Positions 1 to 9,553 of a stretch of 58,690 bases of DNA are shown here, piece by piece. The position numbers and the translations under genes were made by a program. The notes under the pieces were generated by a model. It saw nothing but the letters and a program-made list of their open reading frames with translations. It ran no database searches and was not told the origin of the DNA. Source of the stretch: Halothiobacillus sp. (lineage in GTDB: Bacteria > Pseudomonadota > Gammaproteobacteria > JAAZVP01); the NCBI GenBank assembly GCA_018623495.1, contig JAAZVP010000011.1, forward strand, positions 1-58,690, given 5' to 3'. Positions within the stretch are counted from its first letter, which is position 1. Every line of letters starts with the position of its first letter.

Positions 1-1
1 T

Positions 2-293
2 GGCTCGCGTTCGCCGAGCTGCGGGGCCGTGCGGGAACAGGCCGCGGGGCGGGAACCTTCCCTGGTGCGGAGGTTCAGCTCGCCATCCATGGCTCGCGTT
101 CGCCGAGCTGCGGGGCCGTGCGGGAACAGGCCGCGGGGACGGAAACCTTCCCTGGTGCGGAGGTTCAGCTCGCCATCCATGGCTCGCGTTCGCCGAGCTG
201 CGGGGCCGTGCGGGAACAAGCCGCGGGGACGGGAACCTTCCCTGGTGCGGAGGTTCAGCTCGCCATCCGTGGCTCGCGTTCGCCGAGCTGCGG
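2..293. repeat. 90-bp tandem repeat array (about 3.25 copies, truncated by window edge)
   Basis: Three near-identical units begin at 2, 91 and 181 with GGCTCGCGTTCGCCGAGC, and a partial fourth unit runs from 271 to about 293. The first unit is 89 bp because one base is missing; the next two are 90 bp. Units differ at only a few positions, so the array looks recently amplified. It lies just past the 3' end of xerD and probably continues beyond base 1. The 90-bp period is a multiple of three and leaves reading frames open on both strands, but I see no start signal or protein family there and treat it as a non-coding repeat. Confidence 0.9.
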
Positions 294-321
294 AGCGACA
301 TTGGGTCGCTCCGGTCTCGGC

Positions 322-1242
322 TCACCCCCTCGGATGGTGTCGGGCGTGGAGGGACTGGAGGCGTTCGCGGGCCACGTGGGTGTAGATCTGGGTGGTGGAG
401 AGATCGCTGTGACCGAGGAGCATCTGCAGCACGCGCAGGTCGGCGCCGTGGTTGAGGAGGTGGGTGGCGAAGGCATGGCGCAGGGTGTGCGGCGAGAGGT
501 GTGCGCGGATGTCGGCGGTGGCGGCGTGGCGCTTGACGGCGTACCAGAAGGCCTGGCGGGTGAGCGGGCCGCCGCGCCGGGTGACGAACACGGCATCGCT
601 GGGCCGCCCGCGCAGCAGTTCGGGGCGCGCCATGGCGAGGTAGTCGGCCAGCCAGTCCTGGGCCTCTTCGCCCATGGGGACCAGGCGCTCCTTGTCGCCC
701 TTGCCCACCACCTGTACCAGGCCCCGCTGGATGTCCACGCGGTCCATGGCCAGGGCCACCAGCTCGGAGACCCGCAGGCCGGTGGCATACAGCAGTTCGA
801 GCATGGCGCGATCCCGCAGGCCCACGGGGTCGTCGACGTCGGGGGCAGCCAGCAGGCGGTCCACGTCGGCCTCGCTCAGGCTGTCCGGCAGTGGCCGGCC
901 GAGACGCGGCCCTTCCACGGCCGCGGCGGGGTCGTCCCGGCGTCCGCCGGACTGGACCTGGTGCTGGTAGAAGCGCTTGAGGGTGGAGAGCAGGCGGGCG
1001 CTGGTGCGCGTCCGGCTCCCCTGCTCCAGCCGGTAGGCGAGGTAATCCTGGATGTCGGCACGGTCGGCGCTCTCCAGCCGCGCACCGCGCCCCTGCAGCC
1101 AGCGGGCGAAGGCGCGCAGGTCGCTGCCGTAGGCGGCCAGGGTGTTCTCGCTCAGGCCCCGCTCCATCCACAGGGCGTCGAGAAAGCCGTCGATCCGCGC
1201 GCGGTGGCCGTCGTCCAGTTGGGGCAGGCGGGTTCGGGTCAT
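322..1242 (-). CDS. xerD: Tyrosine site-specific recombinase XerD
   Basis: 306 residues, the usual XerD length. With XerC it resolves chromosome dimers at dif during division. The N-terminal SAM-like core-binding domain covers roughly residues 10–100 and the catalytic domain 115–300. The catalytic set is visible: Arg in ATGLRVSEL, Lys in GKGDKERLVP, His/Arg in SPHTLRHAF, and His plus the nucleophilic Tyr in LGHSDLSTTQIYTHV. The segment LNHGADLRVLQMLLGHSD and the C-terminal HHPR tail match XerD better than XerC or an integron integrase. There is no clear Shine-Dalgarno before the ATG at 1242, so the start rests on family length. The gene is followed by the 90-bp repeat array. Confidence 0.95.
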   Translation of the reverse strand: MTRTRLPQLDDGHRARIDGFLDALWMERGLSENTLAAYGSDLRAFARWLQGRGARLESADRADIQDYLAYRLEQGSRTRTSARLLSTLKRFYQHQVQSGGRRDDPAAAVEGPRLGRPLPDSLSEADVDRLLAAPDVDDPVGLRDRAMLELLYATGLRVSELVALAMDRVDIQRGLVQVVGKGDKERLVPMGEEAQDWLADYLAMARPELLRGRPSDAVFVTRRGGPLTRQAFWYAVKRHAATADIRAHLSPHTLRHAFATHLLNHGADLRVLQMLLGHSDLSTTQIYTHVARERLQSLHARHHPRG

Positions 1243-1285
1243 GGGGAAAGGATCGCGCGAAGGCGCCCGGATCGCAAAGCTGCCC

Positions 1286-2527
1286 TCACCAACGGCGGGG
1301 ATCGACGCCCGCGGGTCCCTTTTGGGCGGTGCCCGCCCGGGTCGGGTCGTGCATGCGCACCACTTCGCCCCAGGGCGGGGTGCGGCGGCCGGTGACCAGC
1401 CAGATCACCGGAAAGGGCGGCGCACGCCCGGGATAACGGCCGTCCCCGTCGGTACAGTAGAGCAGGCAGTCGGGGCGTCCGCCGCGACGCTCGATCCAGT
1501 CGAACACGGGGCGGAAGTCGGTGCCGCCGCGCCCCTGCAAGGAGGGCCACTCCAGCGGCTGGCCGGGCTCGCTGATCCACGGCCCGCCCGCGGCCAGGCG
1601 GTTGTCGCAGGCATGGAGGGTGATGCGGGCGTGGATCTGGCCCTTGATGGCCTCCAGCTCGTGGAGGAAGGCGGCGAGATCCTCGTCCGGTACCGACGCG
1701 GAGATGTCCAGGCCCACCACCAGGTCGAGGCGGTGCTGGCTCAGGGCGGGCAGGAGGTAGTCGTCGGTGCTGCGCCGCGAGGGGCGCAGGTAGGTGAAGT
1801 CGGTGCGCGCCAGGCGGACCAGGTGGCGATCCAGCCGCCGTCGCCAGTCGCGGGGGGCGCCGGGCGGCCGGGCATCGAGGCGTCGCCAGGGGGCGCCGCT
1901 GCCGAAACCGTGGCCGGCACCGGAGGCTCGCCCCTCGCGCGCGGCCCGCTCGTGGAGCACCGGCGGCGCTTCCCGGCCCGGTTCGCTGTCCTCGGCCCGT
2001 TCCTCGCCCGCTTCCGGCCGGGGTGCGCCCCCGCTCGCCGTCTCGCCCTCGCTTTCACCCCGGCGGGCCGGGTCCAGGAACCAGTGCTCGTCGAGACCGG
2101 CCTCCCGCTGGCCGGGGGCGAGCCCGGCGTACACCCGGTCGACGCTGACGCCCGCCGCCGCGGGGTCGATGGGCACGCCCGGCGGTGGCCGCAGGCCGGC
2201 CTCGGCCAGCAGGGCGTCGATCACGCGGTCGCAGGCGCTGCCCCAGCGGGCCAGGTCTCGGTGTGCCCCCGGTTCGGCGTGGCCGAGCTCGGCGTGCAGG
2301 GCGAGGTGGGCGACGGCGAAGGCGAGGGTGTCGGCCGCCTGGGCGAGGACCCAGTCCGGGTCGAAGTGGATGGTGTCGTCGGCGAGGGCGATGGTCGCCG
2401 GGCGCGGCGCCTCGGCGTCCGCCAGGGCCAGGCGGGCGGCGGCCTCGCCCAGGCGGGGGTGCTCGAGAACCAGGCTGGCCCGGGCCCGCTGGAGCCGGCG
2501 CAGGGCCTCGGCCCGCGCGTCACTCAT
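1286..2527 (-). CDS. VWA-like protein with degenerate DUF2201-type metallopeptidase domain
   Basis: About 413 residues. The C-terminal part is a von Willebrand A-like domain with a MIDAS pattern: DISAS (about 274–278), Thr in GRGGTDF (about 333–339) and Asp in YCTDGDG. The N-terminal part resembles the putative metallopeptidase region of DUF2201 proteins, but the expected HExxH reads HLALH, so peptidase activity is doubtful. A low-complexity Glu/Pro/Gly linker (about 155–205) joins the two. I chose the ATG at 2527 because it overlaps the stop of the upstream MoxR-type gene in ATGAGTGA; a start 21 bases further upstream is also open. MoxR ATPases paired with VWA proteins typically act in metal-dependent complex assembly or maturation; the client here is unknown. 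Confidence 0.85.
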   Translation of the reverse strand: MSDARAEALRRLQRARASLVLEHPRLGEAAARLALADAEAPRPATIALADDTIHFDPDWVLAQAADTLAFAVAHLALHAELGHAEPGAHRDLARWGSACDRVIDALLAEAGLRPPPGVPIDPAAAGVSVDRVYAGLAPGQREAGLDEHWFLDPARRGESEGETASGGAPRPEAGEERAEDSEPGREAPPVLHERAAREGRASGAGHGFGSGAPWRRLDARPPGAPRDWRRRLDRHLVRLARTDFTYLRPSRRSTDDYLLPALSQHRLDLVVGLDISASVPDEDLAAFLHELEAIKGQIHARITLHACDNRLAAGGPWISEPGQPLEWPSLQGRGGTDFRPVFDWIERRGGRPDCLLYCTDGDGRYPGRAPPFPVIWLVTGRRTPPWGEVVRMHDPTRAGTAQKGPAGVDPRRW

Positions 2528-3578
2528 CGGCCTCGGCGGGCTCGACATCGGCGATGGCGTCGGCCACCGCGTCGGCCCACTCGCCGAAGGCCGGCAGGCG
2601 GTAGACCTCGCGGTCGAGCAGCTCGCGCAGACCGATCACCAGCTTGAGCCCGATCTCGGGTGCAGGAAACCCCCGGGCCGCGGTCAGCGCTCCCTCCGCG
2701 GCCCGCAGGCGCGCTTCGCCGGGCGGCAGGCCGCGGAGGCGGTCGAGCACGGCCTCCACCAGCGTCAGCTGGCCGTCGGGGTCGTCGGGGATGGCGCTGG
2801 TCTCGCCGGCCAGCAGGGCGTCCACGGTGGGCAGGCCGGTGTCGAGAAAGCGCAGCAACGCGGCCGCCGCCGACTCGCCCACGCAGCCGGCCAGCGCCGG
2901 GGCCAGCAGGTCCGGGGCATCGGCGAATTTCTTCAGTGCGCGGTCGGCGAAGGCCCAGCTGCGGGGGGTGGGGAAGGCATGGGCCTCGGCGTCGGGACGG
3001 AAGTCGAGCAGCAGGTCGCGGCGGGTGTCGAGAAAGGCCCGCAACCGGGGATCGACGCCCTGCCCGCGCGCCCAGGCCTGCCAGTCCTCGGGATCGGGCT
3101 CCACCTCCAGGTGAGTGAAGCGGTTGGCCAGCGGCGCGGGCATGGCGTAGGTGATGCCGCGATCCCCCAGGCGGTTGCCGGCGGCGAAGATGGCCCAGCC
3201 GTCGGGCACGCGGTAGTCGCCCAGCCGCCGGTCGAGGATCAGCTGGTAGGCCGCCGCGGCCACGCTGGGCACGGCGGCGTTGATCTCGTCGAGAAACAGG
3301 ATGCCGGCCGGGCCGTGCCGGCCGGTGTCCGGCATCATCGAGGGCACCGACCATTCCACGTGATCGCCCTCGCGAAACGGGATACCGCGCAGGTCGGAGG
3401 GTTCGAGCTGGGAGAGGCGCAGGTCGATCAGCGCCACCGCCTCGCCCGCCGCCACCTGGGCGACGATCTCGGACTTGCCCACGCCCGGCGCCCCCCAGAG
3501 CATCACCGGGGTGTGCAGTCCCTCGGTGGCGCCCTGGAACTCGCGCCGCAGGATTCGCAGTACCCGGGACGGTCGCAC
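2520..3578 (-). CDS. MoxR-family AAA+ ATPase
   Basis: 352 residues. An AAA+ core with Walker A GAPGVGKS (29–36), Walker B ILFLDEIN (about 92–100), a sensor-1 Asn in FAAGNR and an arginine-finger-like NRF segment. It starts with GTG two bases after the stop of the 108-codon gene, and its end overlaps the VWA gene by eight bases, so the three genes look co-transcribed and translationally coupled. MoxR ATPases use ATP hydrolysis to remodel partners presented by a VWA protein. The pairing with a DUF2201/VWA protein is a recurrent bacterial arrangement with poorly known substrates. Confidence 0.93.
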   Translation of the reverse strand: MRPSRVLRILRREFQGATEGLHTPVMLWGAPGVGKSEIVAQVAAGEAVALIDLRLSQLEPSDLRGIPFREGDHVEWSVPSMMPDTGRHGPAGILFLDEINAAVPSVAAAAYQLILDRRLGDYRVPDGWAIFAAGNRLGDRGITYAMPAPLANRFTHLEVEPDPEDWQAWARGQGVDPRLRAFLDTRRDLLLDFRPDAEAHAFPTPRSWAFADRALKKFADAPDLLAPALAGCVGESAAAALLRFLDTGLPTVDALLAGETSAIPDDPDGQLTLVEAVLDRLRGLPPGEARLRAAEGALTAARGFPAPEIGLKLVIGLRELLDREVYRLPAFGEWADAVADAIADVEPAEADE

Positions 3579-3579
3579 C

Positions 3580-3906
3580 CTAGTCGCCCCGCAGCCGCTC
3601 CAGGTGCTTGCGGGTGAGCGTCTCGAAGCGCGGCGTCAGGCCGGTGTCCTCGTAGACCGGGTCGCCGAGTTCGTCCTCGGAGATCACCCGCTCACCGGCC
3701 ACGTAGCCGAAGCCGGACTCCAGCTCGTCGAGCGCCGCGCTGAGCAGGTCGGTGATGATCTGCTCCTGGGTCCGGCCGGGATACATCTCCGCGAGTGCGG
3801 CCACTTTGGCGGCGTCATCCAGCGGGAGATGGACATCGTAGGCCTTCTCGGTGCGCGCCTCCCCGGCCTCGCGGTCCCACTGCTCGACGAGTTCTGCCAC
3901 CTTCAT
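3580..3906 (-). CDS. Conserved hypothetical protein (108 aa)
   Basis: 108 residues, acidic, predicted mostly helical, without signal peptide or membrane segment. The core reads like a short helical module ([21 protein letters not shown]) followed by a conserved-looking acidic tail ([14 protein letters not shown]). Similar small proteins in Pseudomonas have carried the label 'type 1 pili tip component', which nothing here supports. A GGGGGAAG ribosome site precedes the ATG at 3906. It leads the operon with the MoxR and VWA genes, and its promoter must lie in the space shared divergently with acs. Function unknown. Confidence 0.8.
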   Translation of the reverse strand: MKVAELVEQWDREAGEARTEKAYDVHLPLDDAAKVAALAEMYPGRTQEQIITDLLSAALDELESGFGYVAGERVISEDELGDPVYEDTGLTPRFETLTRKHLERLRGD

Positions 3907-4029
3907 CGTTCGCTTCCCCCTCGGTTGGATCGTTCGCGGGGCTCGACCGCCCCCGCGGTCTCCAGTGTACTGCCCCGCCGGCCGCGCTGCAGCCCGGGAC
4001 CGGCACGAGGTCCCGAAACCCGGTCAACG

Positions 4030-4064
4030 GTTCAAAGCGGCCCGTTCTTGTGCCATATTTGAAC
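4030..4064 (+). promoter_or_regulatory. Candidate acs promoter within an inverted repeat
   Basis: TTCAAA (4031–4036) and CATATT (4054–4059) are separated by 17 bases, a plausible sigma-70 pair. GTTCAAA (4030–4036) and TTTGAAC (4058–4064) form a perfect 7-bp inverted repeat around it, which could be an operator. This would give acs a leader of roughly 120 bases. Seen by eye only; no transcription data. Confidence 0.3.
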
Positions 4065-4184
4065 GAATCATCCGCCGGCCCCTTTCCGGCGACAACCATC
4101 GTCCGGGGCCACCCCCGGGTTCCGGAAAGGGCCGGACCGCGCCCGTCACCGAATCGAACAATGCCAGTTGCGCAGGAGTCACGC

Positions 4185-6143
<1,959 letters not shown>

Positions 6144-6164
6144 ACGGCCACGAGCAGCGCACGA

Positions 6165-6190
6165 CGCCCCGTCCCCACGGGGCGTTTTTC
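6165..6190 (+). terminator. Rho-independent terminator of acs
   Basis: Stem CGCCCCGT / ACGGGGCG (6165–6172 with 6177–6184), loop CCCC, then TTTTTC. It lies 22 bases after the acs stop codon. Confidence 0.9.
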
Positions 6191-6272
6191 TGCATAGGGA
6201 GAAAGCGGGTCCGCCCGCAAGCGTCGATCAGGAAGACCACAAAACGATAATCAATAGCGAGGGGTCCACATC

Positions 6273-6578
6273 ATGGATCAGGAACTCATCGACCGCATCA
6301 AGTCGAACCCCAAGTTCGACGAGCTGGTCAGTCAGCGGCGGCGGCTGAGCTGGACGCTGTCCTTCATCATGCTCGCCGTCTACTACGGCTTCATTCTTCT
6401 GCTCGCCTTCAACCCGGAATTCTTCCGCACGCACCTGGGTGATGGCACCTCCACGATCGGTCTGCCCATCGGCATCGGCATCATCCTGGTCGCCTTCATC
6501 CTCACCGGCATCTACGTGCGCCGGGCCAACAGCGTGTACGACCGGCTGACCCGCGAGATCGAAGAGGAGGTCAAGTAA
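6273..6578 (+). CDS. DUF485 inner-membrane protein (YjcH-like)
   Basis: 101 residues with a cytoplasmic N-terminus ([16 protein letters not shown]) and two membrane helices at about 29–47 and 64–84. This is the DUF485 layout of E. coli YjcH, always linked to ActP-type acetate permeases. An AGGGGT site precedes the ATG. The stop codon is one base from the actP start, so the two are co-translated. Its exact role is not established; partner or accessory subunit of the symporter is the usual inference. Confidence 0.95.
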   Translation: MDQELIDRIKSNPKFDELVSQRRRLSWTLSFIMLAVYYGFILLLAFNPEFFRTHLGDGTSTIGLPIGIGIILVAFILTGIYVRRANSVYDRLTREIEEEVK

Positions 6579-6579
6579 A

Positions 6580-8241
6580 ATGACGAGAATCACGACCTGG
6601 CTTTTCGGTCTGGCCGTCCTGATGGTCGGCACGGTCGCCTTCGCCGCCGGTGGCGCCATGGAGACCGAGGCCCGCGAGGGCGTCAACGTCCCCGCGGTGA
6701 CCATGTTCCTGATCTTCGTGGCGGGTACCCTGGGCATCACCTACTGGGCGGCGAGCCGCACCAAGAGCGCCAAGGACTTCTATGCCGCCGGCGGCGGCAT
6801 CACCGGCCTGCAGAACGGCCTGGCGATCGCCGGCGACTACATGTCCGCGGCCTCCTTCCTGGGCATCACCGCGGCGGTCTACGCCAACGGCTATGACGGC
6901 CTGATCTACGCCATCGGCTTCCTGGTGGGCTGGCCGATCATCCTGTTCCTGATGTCCGAGCGCCTGCGCAACCTCGGCAAGTACACCTTCGCCGACGTCA
7001 CCTCCTTCCGCTTCCAGCAGCGCCCCATGCGCTTTCTGGCGGCGTTCGGCGGCATCTCGGTGGTCATCCTCTACCTGATCGCCCAGATGGTCGGTGCGGG
7101 CTCTCTGATCGAGGCCCTGTTCGGCCTGGACTACAAGTACGCCGTGATCCTCGTAGGCGGCCTGATGATCGCCTACGTGACCTTCGGCGGCATGCTGGCC
7201 ACCACCTGGGTCCAGGTGATCAAGGCCGTGCTACTGCTCTCCGGTGCCACGTTCATGGCTGTCGCCACCATGTACTACATGGACTTCTCCTTCGAGACGC
7301 TGTTCAGGACCGCGGTCGACCAGCACGAGAAGGGGATCGACATCATGTACTCCGGTGGCCTGGTCTCCGACCCGATCAGCGCCATCTCCCTGGGCCTGGC
7401 CCTGATGTTCGGTACCGCCGGCCTGCCGCACATCCTGATGCGGTTCTTCACCGTTCCCAACGCCAAGGAAGCGCGCAAGTCGGTCTTCTACGCCACCGGC
7501 TTCATCGGCTACTTCTACATCCTGGCCTTCATCATCGGCTTCGGCGCCATCGCCCTGGTCCTCGGCAACGAGCTGTATTTCAATGCCGACGGCAGCATGC
7601 AGGGCGGCTCCAACATGCCGGCCATCCACCTCTCCCACGCGCTGGGCGGCGACCTGTTCCTCGGCTTCATCTCCGCCGTGGCCTTCGCCACCATCCTGGC
7701 CGTGGTCTCGGGCCTGACCCTGGCGGGGGCGTCGGCGATCTCGCACGACATCTACGCCAACGTCATCAACCCGGAGGCCACCGAGTCCCAGGAGATCCGA
7801 ATCTCGCGCATCGCCACCGTGGTGCTGGGGATCCTGGCGATCATCTTCGGCATCGCCTTCAAGGACCAGAACATCGCCTTCGTGGTGGCCCTGGCCTTCA
7901 CCATCGCCGCATCCGCCAACTTCCCGGTGCTGATCATGTCCATGTACTGGAAGGACATGACCACCCGCGGCGCGGTGATCGGCGGCTGGCTGGGCCTGGC
8001 CGCGGCCGTGATCATGGTGTTTTTCGGCCCCGTGGTCTGGAGCCAGATCCTGGGCCTGGGCGATCCCATCGTGCCCTACAAGTTCCCGGCCCTGTTCACC
8101 GTGGCCATCGCCTTCATCGGCATCTGGTTCTTCTCCATCACGGACAAGAGCACCCAGGCCGCCAGGGAACGCGAACTCTTCGAGGCGCAGTTCGTTCGCT
8201 CCCAGACCGGCATCGGCGCCGAGGGCGCGGCCGAGCACTAG
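6580..8241 (+). CDS. actP: Cation/acetate symporter ActP (solute:sodium symporter family)
   Basis: 553 residues. A hydrophobic signal-like N-terminus (about 1–23) ends in AFA, and about 13 membrane helices follow. SSS-family signatures are present, including the region [23 protein letters not shown] near the N-terminus and the glycine-rich [11 protein letters not shown] helix. It imports acetate and related short monocarboxylates with Na+ or H+. A GAGGAGG site (6564–6570) sits inside the end of the DUF485 gene. With acs upstream it forms a complete uptake-and-activation unit. Confidence 0.96.
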   Translation: MTRITTWLFGLAVLMVGTVAFAAGGAMETEAREGVNVPAVTMFLIFVAGTLGITYWAASRTKSAKDFYAAGGGITGLQNGLAIAGDYMSAASFLGITAAVYANGYDGLIYAIGFLVGWPIILFLMSERLRNLGKYTFADVTSFRFQQRPMRFLAAFGGISVVILYLIAQMVGAGSLIEALFGLDYKYAVILVGGLMIAYVTFGGMLATTWVQVIKAVLLLSGATFMAVATMYYMDFSFETLFRTAVDQHEKGIDIMYSGGLVSDPISAISLGLALMFGTAGLPHILMRFFTVPNAKEARKSVFYATGFIGYFYILAFIIGFGAIALVLGNELYFNADGSMQGGSNMPAIHLSHALGGDLFLGFISAVAFATILAVVSGLTLAGASAISHDIYANVINPEATESQEIRISRIATVVLGILAIIFGIAFKDQNIAFVVALAFTIAASANFPVLIMSMYWKDMTTRGAVIGGWLGLAAAVIMVFFGPVVWSQILGLGDPIVPYKFPALFTVAIAFIGIWFFSITDKSTQAARERELFEAQFVRSQTGIGAEGAAEH

Positions 8242-8290
8242 GCGACGACCCGTCTCCCATCCGACGGCCCCGCCAGGCCGTCACCCCGAA

Positions 8291-8316
8291 CGCCCCGCAT
8301 CCGCGGGGCGTTTTTC
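8291..8316 (+). terminator. Rho-independent terminator of DUF485–actP
   Basis: Stem CGCCCCGC / GCGGGGCG (8291–8298 with 8303–8310), loop ATCC, then TTTTTC. Confidence 0.9.
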
Positions 8317-8962
8317 GTCTGGGCCCGGAAGCAACGGCCTCTCGCTCGGATCGCGGAGAAACACGGGAAGCACGATGTGCGGGAAACCGCTCAGGCCCCA
8401 TGTGGCAGGACGATCCGGCCGGGGCTCATTCGGCCCCCTCACCCCAACCCCTCTCCCGGGGGGAGAGGGGCCATTGCAGGCCGAACATGGCTTGCCGAGG
8501 CGACCCTCCCCCCGAGTGAAAAGACCCTTCGCGCACCGGCTGGCCGACGCAACCCGCGATCACCAGCAGCGACACGCCGCAACCGGCCGCAAGCAGTCGC
8601 AAGACCCTCAACGCCACTCCCCGGGCGGGTGCCCTGTGGAACGTGGAACACGCATTCCAGCGAGTCGACACCAGTGGAATCGCGCAATGCGGTGGACATC
8701 GAGGCCGACGGACGGGTCGGGCGAGACGAAAAAGGGCGGACCGGGATCGGTCCGCCAGGAAAGATGCGCAAACGCAAGTGCAGGCCTTCCGACAGGCAAC
8801 CATCCCGCACTACGCTGCACAGGCTACCCCGGCGCCGTGAACCGGTCGTGAACCGGGCCAACCCGGTACAGCACGCGGGCTTGACGCGGGCATCGGCCGC
8901 CTCGATCCCCTACCCTTACCGACATCACCCAACGCATCCCGGAACGAAGGAGGACCCTGGAC
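8317..8962. other. Intergenic stretch between actP and tpx
   Basis: About 650 bases without a supportable gene. Several overlapping frames are open on both strands, as expected at this GC content, but none has a start signal together with family-like sequence. It contains the REP-like element at 8437–8472 and presumably the tpx promoter; I could not pick a convincing -35/-10 pair. Confidence 0.6.
8437..8472. repeat. REP-like palindromic element
   Basis: CCCTCACCCCAACCCCTCTC leads into a perfect 10-bp palindrome, CCCCTCTCCC / GGGAGAGGGG (8448–8457 with 8461–8470, loop GGG). This phrase is a common dispersed intergenic repeat in gammaproteobacteria. A diverged relative is at 23035–23077, and a RAYT transposase remnant, the enzyme class linked to such repeats, lies at 15883–16416. 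Confidence 0.7.
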
Positions 8963-9466
8963 ATGGCGACCACCAAGCTCGATGGCAACGTCGTCCGGCT
9001 CGATGGCAACGAGATCCATGTCGGCGATCCGGCCCCCGAGGTGACCCTGGTCAACGCCGACGGCCTGGCGGACAAGAAGGTGGGCGGCGCCCAGGGCAGA
9101 AAGCAGCTGCTGGTGGCCGTGCCCTCGCTGGACACCGATGTCTGCGCGGAAGAGGCACGCAAGTTCAACCAGCGTGCCAGCGAGATCGCTGGCGTGGACG
9201 TGACCGTGATCTCCCAGGACCTGCCGTTTGCCGCCGAGCGCTTCTGCTCGACCGCCGGCATCACGGATCTCACCGTGGCCTCGGACTTTCGTGACAAGGG
9301 CTTCGCCCGGGCCTACGGGATCCTGATCGCCGATGGCCCGCTCGCCGGCCTCAACGCCCGTGCCATCTTCGCCGTGGACGAGAACGGCCAGGTGATCTAC
9401 GAGCAGCTGGTCCCCGAGATCACCGACGAGCCGGACTACGACGAGGCGCTGCAGGCCGTCCGGTGA
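8963..9466 (+). CDS. tpx: Thiol peroxidase Tpx (atypical 2-Cys peroxiredoxin)
   Basis: 167 residues, the normal Tpx length. It reduces hydrogen and lipid peroxides in the periplasm or cytoplasm using thioredoxin. The peroxidatic Cys61 (PSLDTDVC) and the resolving Cys95 (ERFCST) fall at the same positions as in E. coli Tpx. The active-site Thr58 two residues before Asp-Val-Cys is kept, although Pro of the usual TPVC is Asp here. A strong AAGGAGGA ribosome site (8947–8954) precedes the ATG, and a GC-rich terminator hairpin follows. Monocistronic. Confidence 0.97.
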   Translation: MATTKLDGNVVRLDGNEIHVGDPAPEVTLVNADGLADKKVGGAQGRKQLLVAVPSLDTDVCAEEARKFNQRASEIAGVDVTVISQDLPFAAERFCSTAGITDLTVASDFRDKGFARAYGILIADGPLAGLNARAIFAVDENGQVIYEQLVPEITDEPDYDEALQAVR

Positions 9467-9501
9467 GCCCCGGGCGGCACCCGCGCCGCCCATCACGCCG
9501 A

Positions 9502-9529
9502 CGGGCCCGCCCCCGGGGCGGGCCCGTTT
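9502..9529 (+). terminator. Likely terminator of tpx
   Basis: A 12-bp GC-rich stem, CGGGCCCGCCCC / GGGGCGGGCCCG (9502–9513 with 9515–9526), followed by only TTT. The weak T-tract lowers confidence. It also lies close to the end of the convergent HD-GYP gene. Confidence 0.6.
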
Positions 9530-9553
9530 CTCCGCGGCGGCTCCTCCGGTCGT

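Noticed and set aside
2-293. CRISPR array
   Set aside because: Units are directly adjacent 90-bp tandem copies without variable spacers or cas genes.
322-1242. xerD as the integrase of the cassette array
   Set aside because: Sequence matches housekeeping XerD closely, lacks the extra IntI-specific segment, and is 15 kb from the array.
118-1395. 425-codon plus-strand open frame over the repeats and antisense to xerD
   Set aside because: It is the shadow of xerD; its residues lack any family character and it begins inside the tandem repeat.
8881-8916. TTGACG … TACCCT as a tpx promoter
   Set aside because: Spacing of 24 bases is too long for a sigma-70 promoter.
8377-9294. 305-codon plus-strand frame across the actP–tpx gap and into tpx
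   Set aside because: Arg/Pro-rich, no ribosome site, and it overlaps tpx in another frame; the first part covers a REP element.
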